Shown here in pieces: positions 6,620-11,684 of a stretch of DNA of 14,108 nt. Within the stretch, counting starts at the first letter, position 1. Every line of letters begins with the position of its first letter. The DNA is from DATEOR01 sp035273885 (GTDB taxonomy: Bacteria > Actinomycetota > Thermoleophilia > Gaiellales > Gaiellaceae), in the NCBI GenBank assembly GCA_035273885.1, contig DATEOR010000049.1, positions 1-14,108 of the forward strand. The letters are read 5' to 3'. The position numbers and the translations under genes were made by a program. The notes under the pieces are model-generated. The model was not told where the DNA came from. It saw only the letters and a list, made by a program, of their open reading frames with translations, and ran no database searches.

Positions 6620-7660
6620 ATCCGAGCGACTCCACGACATTCGTTCTTTCTCGCGCTAGTCAGCGCCCTGGCAGTGGCCTCGTTCTTCGCCGCCGGGGCG
6701 GGCGCCTCCCCATCTGTCGCATCGAAGCAGGCGGAGGCCAAGCAAGTCCTCGCACAGATTCAAGCCATCGACTCGAGCCTCGAGCACGTGATCGAGTCGT
6801 ACAACGCGGCCCAGATCAAGCTCGATTCCATCGAAGCGGAGCTGCGCGTGAACGAGACCCGGCTGGCAGTCGCGAAGGCCAACTACAAGCAGGCGGAGGC
6901 GACGCTCTCGGCACGGCTCGTCACTCTCTACACCTCGGGCGAGGAGAGCACCCTCGAGGTCCTCCTCGGCTCCTCGAGCCTCGACGATCTGCTCGACCGC
7001 GTCGACACCGTCAACCGGCTGTCCGAGCAGGACACCCGGATCGTCAACGAGGTGCAGTCCTTCAAGACCGAGATCAAGGAGCGCGAGGCGAAGCTGACCA
7101 TGGCGCGCTCCGAGCAGGAGCGCATCGTGGCGGAGCGCGCGGCCAAGCGTGACGCGATTCAGAGCCAGCTCGCCGAGCGCCAGCGGCTTCTGGGCAGCAT
7201 CAAGGATCAGATCGCGAAGATTCAGGCCGCCGAGCAGGCGGCGCAGCAGCGGCTCGCAAACCAGGCGGAGACCAGGGTCTCGAACGACTTCGGCGGCAAC
7301 CCGGCGGGCCACTACAGCGGTGTCGTGGGCATCGCGATGCAGTACCTCGGAGTGCCGTACGTCTGGGGCGGCGCCTCACCGAGCGGCTTCGACTGCTCCG
7401 GCTTCACGATGTACGTGTACGCGCAGGTGGGCGTCTCGCTCCCGCACAACGCGGCCATGCAGTACAGCTACGGCAGCGCGGTCTCGAAGGAGAACCTCGC
7501 CCCCGGCGACCTGGTCTTCTTCAACGGGCTCGGCCACGAAGGCATCTACATCGGCGGTGGACAATTCATCCACGCGCCGCACACGGGCGACGTCGTGAAG
7601 ATCTCGAGCCTCTCCGAGTCCTGGTACGCCTCGACGTACGTCGGGGCCCGCCGGCTCTAA
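6620..7660 (+). CDS. secreted coiled-coil NlpC/P60 peptidoglycan endopeptidase (CwlO/RipC-like), start codon unclear
   Basis: An exported cysteine peptidase predicted to cut stem peptides of peptidoglycan. The N-terminal half is coiled coil with the LVTLYxSGxxSTLEVLLG motif, followed by an NlpC/P60 domain (about the last 125 residues): catalytic Cys in GFDCSGFT (codon 7394-7396), His in GLGHEGIYIG (7535-7537) and a third polar residue, His in FIHAPH (7571-7573). The first canonical start in frame is GTG at 6674, but it would cut off most of a good signal peptide: the frame codes SFFLALVSALAVASFF from 6641, with no ATG, GTG or TTG between the in-frame TAG (6608-6610) and 6674. An ATC at 6620, 5 bases after AGGCGG (6609-6614), may serve as a rare start; I give that span. 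Length would be 346 residues. It overlaps the next, convergent gene by 4 bases. Confidence 0.85.
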   Translation: MRATPRHSFFLALVSALAVASFFAAGAGASPSVASKQAEAKQVLAQIQAIDSSLEHVIESYNAAQIKLDSIEAELRVNETRLAVAKANYKQAEATLSARLVTLYTSGEESTLEVLLGSSSLDDLLDRVDTVNRLSEQDTRIVNEVQSFKTEIKEREAKLTMARSEQERIVAERAAKRDAIQSQLAERQRLLGSIKDQIAKIQAAEQAAQQRLANQAETRVSNDFGGNPAGHYSGVVGIAMQYLGVPYVWGGASPSGFDCSGFTMYVYAQVGVSLPHNAAMQYSYGSAVSKENLAPGDLVFFNGLGHEGIYIGGGQFIHAPHTGDVVKISSLSESWYASTYVGARRL

Positions 7661-8052
7661 GCAGAGACTCGGCGCAGCCGGACGCGGGTGCCGTCGCCGG
7701 CCGAGGCGACCTCGACCTGGTCGACCAGGGCGAGCATGAGCGGGATGCCGCGGCCACCCTCGGCGTCGAGCGGGGATTCGTCGCGGATTGGAGGCTCGAA
7801 GCGGCCGCGGTCGACCACCTCGACGTCGACGCCGCGCTCGGAGCCGCTGATTGCGACCTCGACTGCATGCTCCCTCGGCGCACCCTTGAAAGCGTTCGTC
7901 AGCGCCTCGGTCGCCGCCAGCTTGAGCTCGAAGCGCGCGTCATCGGTCAGACGGCACGCGGTCGCGGCCCGGTCTACCGCCCGGCGCAGGGTGAATGTGG
8001 CACTTGGCTCGTTGCGAAGGTCGAGCCTGATTGTCGTCTGCTGGTTTGTCAT
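7657..8052 (-). CDS. RsbW/SpoIIAB-like serine kinase (GHKL ATPase), anti-sigma-factor type
   Basis: A small cytoplasmic 131-residue protein made of one HATPase_c domain. The N box is ELKLAATEALTNAFKG with Glu49 and Asn53; the G1 box is VVDRGRFEP with Asp81 and Gly83; the G2 box is GGRGIPLM at about 99-106; the end has GTRVRLRR. This layout without a dimerisation domain is that of RsbW/SpoIIAB/RsbT-type kinases, which bind a sigma factor or phosphorylate an STAS anti-anti-sigma factor. No sigma factor or STAS gene is next to it, so the partner is elsewhere. Its stop codon overlaps that of the NlpC/P60 gene; it is divergent from ku across 131 bases. The ATG at 8052 gives the usual short N-terminal strand. 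Confidence 0.85.
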   Translation of the reverse strand: MTNQQTTIRLDLRNEPSATFTLRRAVDRAATACRLTDDARFELKLAATEALTNAFKGAPREHAVEVAISGSERGVDVEVVDRGRFEPPIRDESPLDAEGGRGIPLMLALVDQVEVASAGDGTRVRLRRVSA

Positions 8053-8168
8053 GCCGCTGTTTGTGGCTTGAAAAGGCCCCTCTAGTGCTTTTCACCCGCC
8101 AATTGTTCAACGATCCGGGGCCGGGGAGGGTTGCGGGCCGGAGTGGAGAAAGTAGGAGACCCCTCGGC

Positions 8169-8174
8169 TAGGCT
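8169..8174 (+). promoter_or_regulatory. possible -10 box of ku (near-leaderless mRNA)
   Basis: TAGGCT (TANNNT) ends 9 bases before the ku ATG, placing the expected transcription start about 3 bases from the start codon. No Shine-Dalgarno precedes the ATG, which fits a leaderless or near-leaderless mRNA, common in actinobacteria. No clear -35 is seen. Confidence 0.3.
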
Positions 8175-8183
8175 TAGACACCT

Positions 8184-9035
8184 ATGCGCACGATCTGGAA
8201 CGGATCCATCAACTTCGGCCTCGTCAACATCCCGATCGGGTTGGCGGTGGCCCAGCAGCGCAAGGACACCTCCTTCCGCACGCTGCATCGCGAGTGCGGG
8301 ACGCCGATCAAGCAGAAGCGTTATTGCCCGTTCCACGAACGCGACGTGGAGGCCGACGAGCTCGTGAAGGGCTGGGAATTCGCCAAGGGGCAGTTCGTGA
8401 TGGTCGAGGAATCCGACCTCGAGGCGGTCGCGCTCCAGCGCTCGCAGTCCATCGACATCCTCCGTTTCGTCCCGATCGAGCAGGTGGATCCCATCTACTT
8501 CGACCGCGCCTACTACCTCGCGCCCGCCGACGCCGAGGCACAGCGGCGCCCGTACGTCCTCCTGCTCCGCGCCATGCAGGACGCGAAGATGGCCGCGGTC
8601 GGCAAGTTCGTGCTCTGGGGCAAGGAGAACCTCTGCCTCATCCGGCCGCTCGGCGACTCCCTCGCGCTGGAGACGCTCTATTACGCCGAGGACGTACGCG
8701 CCCGTGAGGAGATCGACGCCTCCGTCGGCGAGATCGACGTCAAGGGGCCGGAGCTCGACATGGCCCGGCAGCTCGTCGAGAGCCTCGTCGGGGACTTCGA
8801 CCCCGAGGAGTACGAGAACGAATACCGGAACGATCTCCGCGCCATGCTCGAGGCCAAGCTCGAGGGCAAGGAGATCGTGGCTCCCGAGCCGCCGAAGGAA
8901 GCGGCCGTGGTCGACCTCATGGAGGCGCTCAAGCAGAGCGTCGCGCAGGCGCGGAAGGACAAGCCCGAGGCCGCGAAGCCGAAGGCCAAGCCGAAGAAGG
9001 CCGCGGCCCCCAAGAAGCGCGCCGCCGCCCGCTAG
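8184..9035 (+). CDS. ku: bacterial Ku protein (non-homologous end joining)
   Basis: Ku forms a homodimeric ring on broken DNA ends and recruits LigD. The protein has 283 residues, normal for bacterial Ku. The N-terminus MRTIWNGSINFGLVNIPIG is diagnostic, followed by the RTLHRECGTPIKQKRYCP and FVMVEESDLEAV segments, the SIDILRFVPIEQVDPIYFDRAYYL region and the LxRAMQDAKMAAVGKFVLWGKE region, all of the Ku core. From about residue 245 the tail is rich in Lys, Ala and Pro; such basic extensions in bacterial Ku help DNA binding. No ligD lies in the window, and LigA upstream is the replicative ligase, not the NHEJ partner. The gene stands alone on its strand, divergent from the RsbW-like kinase. An 18-base palindrome covers its stop codon. 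Confidence 0.97.
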   Translation: MRTIWNGSINFGLVNIPIGLAVAQQRKDTSFRTLHRECGTPIKQKRYCPFHERDVEADELVKGWEFAKGQFVMVEESDLEAVALQRSQSIDILRFVPIEQVDPIYFDRAYYLAPADAEAQRRPYVLLLRAMQDAKMAAVGKFVLWGKENLCLIRPLGDSLALETLYYAEDVRAREEIDASVGEIDVKGPELDMARQLVESLVGDFDPEEYENEYRNDLRAMLEAKLEGKEIVAPEPPKEAAVVDLMEALKQSVAQARKDKPEAAKPKAKPKKAAAPKKRAAAR

Positions 9036-9042
9036 CGGGCGG
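9025..9042. repeat. perfect 18-base palindrome over the ku stop codon
   Basis: CCGCCCGCTAGCGGGCGG is fully self-complementary and includes the TAG of ku (9033-9035). As RNA it could form a seven-base-pair GC hairpin with a CUAG loop. No T run follows, so it is at most a non-canonical terminator or mRNA-end stabiliser. Confidence 0.45.
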
Positions 9043-9069
9043 GATTGAACAGCCGGCTCACGCGTCGTA

Positions 9070-9494
9070 TTAGTTAGTCCCGGATCGCAGGACGACGGTC
9101 TGAACGGGGTCGTGATTCTCGGCCGCTGCAACGTCTGGGGCGGTCGGCGACACGGAAGACCCGGGACGGCTGACGCTCATCGAGCACTGGAATGGGCGGA
9201 CATGGCGCCAGGTGACGAGCCCGAACCCGGGTTTGAACAACACACTCAAGGATGTCTCGCGCTCATGGGAAGTCGGGAGCTACAACTCGAGCGGCACGAA
9301 GACGCTCATCCTCAGGCGCGTGGGCAATTCCTGGGCTCAGGTGACGAGCCCGAGCCCTCCAGGTGCAGAACCCCGGGACCGTGGAGAACATCTTCTACGA
9401 CGTCGACGCCCTATCCCCCGGTGAAATGTGGATGGTTGGCCAGTCTCGCAACTCGTCGGACTTCATCTACGAGGCCCGCGCCATGCACTGCTGA
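9070..9494 (+). pseudogene. frameshifted remnant of a WNG/SPNPG-repeat (beta-propeller-like) protein
   Basis: No intact ORF is present, but reading across three frames recovers successive repeats of one family. First frame (to about 9137): SPGSQDDGLNGVV..., then ...CNVW. Second frame (about 9140-9356): AVGD-like remnant, LTLIEHWNGRTWRQVTSPNPG, then WEVGSYNSSG and VGNSWAQVTSPSP. Third frame (9360-9494): QNPGTVENIFYDVDALSP, EMWMVGQSRNSSDF and a TGA. The units follow the pattern HWNGxxWxxVxSPNPGxxNxLxxVxxxSxxxVWAVG known from repetitive secreted actinobacterial proteins. Shifts lie near 9137-9140 (an extra G in TGGGG restores VWAVG if removed) and near 9357-9360; about four residues are also missing near 9261. 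There is no N-terminus or start codon. It is a decayed 3' fragment of a larger gene, probably not translated. Confidence 0.7.
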
Positions 9495-9506
9495 ACGCGC
9501 TGCCCG

Positions 9507-9680
9507 CTAGGCGGCGGAGGCGCGGCTGGCACCTGACGCCTCGAGCTGAGCCTGGAACAGGCTCTTGTCGATCTTGCCGTGGTAGATCGGGATGGCCTCC
9601 TCGATGCAGACCCGGATGACCTCGTCTCGATCGAGCCCCAGCTCCTTCGACAGCTCTTCAGGCGTTAGGTGATTGGCCAC
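9507..9680 (-). CDS. 57-residue putative helix-turn-helix protein
   Basis: A tiny soluble protein starting at GTG (9680). The start is set by a strong Shine-Dalgarno, AAAGGAG at 9692-9686, with 5-base spacing; the longer frame to 9722 would run through a terminator hairpin and is rejected. The sequence HLTPEELSKELGLDRDEVI reads as helix-turn-helix-like: helix, short turn, recognition-type helix, then VCIEEAIPIYHGKIDKSLF with the small wing-like strand seen in MerR/AlpA-like excisionase folds. The family is not one I can name. Expression may be conditional, because an intrinsic terminator stands between its probable promoter (9809-9837) and the RBS. It is convergent with the beta-propeller remnant (12 bases apart) and divergent from the alpha/beta hydrolase. 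A DNA-binding role is inference from fold only. Confidence 0.72.
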   Translation of the reverse strand: MANHLTPEELSKELGLDRDEVIRVCIEEAIPIYHGKIDKSLFQAQLEASGASRASAA

Positions 9681-9706
9681 GACGTCTCCTTTCGATTCTC
9701 GCCCGC

Positions 9707-9742
9707 AAAAAAGCCCGCTCACGGTGCGCGGCCGGGCGGGCT
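9707..9742 (-). terminator. intrinsic terminator in the leader of the small HTH gene
   Basis: Read on the minus strand: AGCCCGC (9742-9736), a 17-base loop, GCGGGCT (9718-9712), then an unbroken run of T (9712-9707). This is a textbook Rho-independent terminator pointing at the RBS of the 57-residue gene only 15 bases further on. A second GCGGGC (9706-9701) follows the T run and could compete for the 5' arm. No upstream minus-strand gene is present for it to end, so attenuation or a small RNA is likely. Confidence 0.75.
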
Positions 9743-9772
9743 AGGTCAGTCCTTCCATGTCAGCGGAGCGGC

Positions 9773-9802
9773 TCAAAGGCCCCGCACCCCTTCCAAGTCC
9801 AT
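9773..9802 (-). CDS. possible leaderless leader peptide (9 residues)
   Basis: ATG GAC TTG GAA GGG GTG CGG GGC CTT TGA codes MDLEGVRGL. The A of the ATG is exactly the position expected for transcription start from the TTGCCT-17-TATCCT promoter, so it would be a leaderless mini-ORF ending 30 bases before the terminator stem. No runs of one amino acid point to a specific attenuation signal. This may be chance; it is listed because of its place between promoter and terminator. Confidence 0.25.
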   Translation of the reverse strand: MDLEGVRGL

Positions 9803-9808
9803 AGACGC

Positions 9809-9837
9809 AGGATACTTTTCCTTCGTGGCCGAGGCAA
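9809..9837 (-). promoter_or_regulatory. sigma70-type promoter for the leader of the small HTH gene
   Basis: On the minus strand: -35 TTGCCT (9837-9832), 17-base spacer, -10 TATCCT (9814-9809). Six bases later comes the predicted start at 9802. Both boxes and the spacer are close to consensus. The -35 box lies within the first codons of the divergent alpha/beta hydrolase. Confidence 0.55.
9813..9818 (+). promoter_or_regulatory. possible -10 box of the alpha/beta hydrolase
   Basis: TACTTT (TANNNT) ends 6 bases before the GTG at 9825, which would make the mRNA leaderless. A weak TTCCAA at 9791-9796 could act as -35. It overlaps the minus-strand promoter, so the two would compete. Confidence 0.3.
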
Positions 9838-10739
9838 CGCTCCTTCCGGGCTTTACCCCGCACTTTGCGGAAATCGACGGAGTCCGCACGCGCTACTTCC
9901 TCGGCGGCGAGGGGCCGCCGCTCACGTTCGTCCACGGGCTCGGCGGTGCCGCCGTCAACTTCACGAAGCTCGCCCCGATCCTGGCCCGAAAGCGCCGCGT
10001 GCTCATCCCCGACCTGCCCGGGCACGGCCTCTCGGAGCCGTTCGGGCACGTCGAGGGAATCGCGACGTACTCGCGACATGTCCACAAGCTCGCTGAGCTC
10101 GAGGGAATGCTCCCCGGTGCCGTGCTCGGCTACTCGATGGGCGGCGTCGTCGCGCTCCGGCTCGCGGTCGAAGAACCCGAGGACGTTACCGCGCTTGCGC
10201 TCGTCGCGCCCGCAGGCATTGTCTCGACGACGCGCCGCGCCGAGATCTGGCTCGCCGTGACCGCCGCGATTCGCCCCGCGCAGGTGATGACGCGCTTCCG
10301 TGGGACCTTCGCGCGCCGGCCGAGGCTCCGCTGGCTCCCGTTCGGGCTCTGGGGCGCGGCCGATCCCCCGGCGCTCGAGCCCGATGCGGTCCTGGGCTTC
10401 CTCGAAGGCCCCTCACAGCACACCGATGTCGGCAGCGCGGCAACCGCCCTGTTCGGGAACGACCCTCGGCCCGACCTCGACCGCGTCCGCTGCCCGGTCT
10501 TGCTTATCTGGGGCGCGCGGGACCGCCTCGTGCCGCTCGAGGACGGCTTCGAGTACGCACGCCGGCTCCGGGCTCCGATCCGCGTGCTGCCGGCGTCGGG
10601 CCACCTTGTCGTGGGCGAGCTCCCCGCGGCCTGCGCCGCCGCGCTCGAAGGCTTCCTAGACGGGGTTGGGGAGGTCGACGAACTCCCACTGGAGGCCGAA
10701 CTCATCAGCCAGCTTCGCGGCGAGCGCGCGGACGCCTAG
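9825..10739 (+). CDS. alpha/beta-fold hydrolase
   Basis: A soluble serine hydrolase of 304 residues. The oxyanion segment FVHGLGG is near residue 45; the nucleophile elbow is GYSMGG with Ser104; the acid is Asp233 (WGARDRLVP); the His is His260 (ASGHLVVGE). DLPGHGLSEP near 62-71 is also typical. A variable lid (about 125-205) decides substrate and cannot be read. I chose the GTG at 9825: the frame is open further left, but that part covers the promoter and terminator of the minus-strand gene. No signal peptide is seen. The C-terminus beyond residue about 276 (FLDGVGEVDELP on) lies wholly antisense to the 3' end of the NIF3-family gene, as if the original stop was lost; the overlap is 84 bases. 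Function within esterase/peroxidase/C-C hydrolase families is open. Confidence 0.88.
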   Translation: MAEATLLPGFTPHFAEIDGVRTRYFLGGEGPPLTFVHGLGGAAVNFTKLAPILARKRRVLIPDLPGHGLSEPFGHVEGIATYSRHVHKLAELEGMLPGAVLGYSMGGVVALRLAVEEPEDVTALALVAPAGIVSTTRRAEIWLAVTAAIRPAQVMTRFRGTFARRPRLRWLPFGLWGAADPPALEPDAVLGFLEGPSQHTDVGSAATALFGNDPRPDLDRVRCPVLLIWGARDRLVPLEDGFEYARRLRAPIRVLPASGHLVVGELPAACAAALEGFLDGVGEVDELPLEAELISQLRGERADA

Positions 10740-11399
10740 CGTCTCCGTCGCGTAGTGCCCGCCGGCGACGAAGTGGATGCCGGCTTCCTTCGCCGCGTGC
10801 TTCGTGGGCTCGTCCGCCTCGCCGGTCACGAAGCAGTGGTAGCCCTCGGCGGCCGCTTGCTCGACGTAGCGCGCGGCGCCGCCCGTGAGAACGGCGACGC
10901 GCTCGATCTCCTCCGGCCCGTACGAGAAGACGAGGGGCATGCGGTCGAGCTTCTCCTGCACGACCGCGGAAAAGTCGCTCATGGGGACCGGCGCGGCGAG
11001 CTTCCCGCCGAAGCCCCAGGGAGTGAACCTCCGCTCGGTCTCGACTCCGAGCTCGGCGGCGAGGAGCGCGTTGTTGCCGATCTCGGAGTGCGCGTCGAGG
11101 GCGAGGTGGTAGGCGGCCAGCGTCAGGTCGTAGTCGAAAAGCGCCTTCAGCCGGCCCCGCAGGACTCGGTCGACGACCCGGGAGTCCTTGTCCCAGAAGA
11201 GGCCGTGGTGGGCGAGCACGAGCTGCGCGCCGGCCTCGCCGGCTCCGACGAAGAGATCGCGGGAGGCCGATACGCCGCAGGCGATCTTGGCGACGTCCTC
11301 CGAGCCGAGCACCTGAAGGCCCATGGGCCCGTAGTCCGGATAGGCGTCGAGTGCGAGGTACTCGGCCGCATAGGCCAGGATCTCGTCGCGGGAAGCCAT
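10656..11399 (-). CDS. NIF3-family (YbgI/YqfO-like) putative dinuclear metal protein
   Basis: A soluble protein of 247 residues of the NIF3/DUF34 family, widely conserved with a buried pair of metal ions; proposed as a GTP cyclohydrolase I type 2-like or metal-handling protein, with the true role unsettled. Metal ligands visible: His64-His65 (LAHHGLFW), Asp102 (YHLALDAH), and His215 with Glu219 (GGHYATETLG). The end, EFVDLPNPV, is the typical family C-terminus. It is the short form without the inserted domain of YqfO. The ATG at 11399 has AAGGAAG seven bases upstream. It overlaps the hydrolase gene by 84 bases at the 3' end; since its tail is family-conserved, the hydrolase is the one that has been extended. 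Confidence 0.92.
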   Translation of the reverse strand: MASRDEILAYAAEYLALDAYPDYGPMGLQVLGSEDVAKIACGVSASRDLFVGAGEAGAQLVLAHHGLFWDKDSRVVDRVLRGRLKALFDYDLTLAAYHLALDAHSEIGNNALLAAELGVETERRFTPWGFGGKLAAPVPMSDFSAVVQEKLDRMPLVFSYGPEEIERVAVLTGGAARYVEQAAAEGYHCFVTGEADEPTKHAAKEAGIHFVAGGHYATETLGVRALAAKLADEFGLQWEFVDLPNPV

Positions 11400-11474
11400 T
11401 TAGTGTCTTCCTTGGTCGGCTCGGTGCCGGCCCGCCGAGCGAAAAGCCCGCAGGACTAGGACGCAGGGAGGGCT

Positions 11475-11491
11475 CATACTTGGACTGTATG
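11475..11491. repeat. short inverted repeat in the NIF3-tRNA gap
   Basis: CATAC, seven bases, GTATG form a perfect dyad between the divergent NIF3-family gene and tRNA-Pro. It could be an operator, but five-base arms arise by chance easily. The rest of 11400-11585 shows no gene that I trust. Confidence 0.2.
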
Positions 11492-11585
11492 TGGCCGACC
11501 GAGGACGACGTCCTGCGCCGGTTTGCAGCCGGTGGGTCGGTGCGGTGTCGGCGAAGGGAGACACTCAGCTAACCTATTCGAGCCT

Positions 11586-11659
11586 CGGGGTGTAGCGCAG
11601 CCTGGTAGCGCGCGCCGTTCGGGTCGGCGAGGTCCCCGGTTCAAATCCGGGCACCCCGA
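11586..11659 (+). tRNA. tRNA-Pro, anticodon CGG
   Basis: A complete cloverleaf of 74 bases. The acceptor CGGGGTG pairs with CACCCCG; the D stem is GCGC/GCGC with loop AGCCTGGTA; the anticodon stem CGCCG/CGGCG closes loop TTCGGGT, so the anticodon is CGG (11620-11622), reading CCG proline codons; the T stem CCCGG/CCGGG closes TTCAAAT. The discriminator is A (11659) and CCA is not encoded. CCG codons are common in this GC-rich DNA. It lies 25 bases before the membrane-protein gene. Confidence 0.96.
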
Positions 11660-11684
11660 TACTTATGAGACCATCCCTGTAGCG

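Noticed and set aside
9740..9790. SRP/4.5S-like RNA, suggested by AGGTCAGTCCTTCC on the plus strand
   Set aside because: The GGAAGG apical loop and pairing order of SRP RNA are absent.
9669..9824. Hydrolase extension upstream to 9669
   Set aside because: It would cover the RBS, terminator and promoter of the minus-strand gene, and the alpha/beta fold is complete from the GTG at 9825.
11489..11572. 27-codon plus-strand ORF (MWPTEDDVLRRF...) before tRNA-Pro
   Set aside because: No RBS at proper spacing and an Arg-rich end; no supporting context.
11523..11684. Membrane-protein reading frame open upstream through the tRNA
   Set aside because: The codons come from the tRNA gene itself; the ATG at 11685 starts a clean signal peptide.
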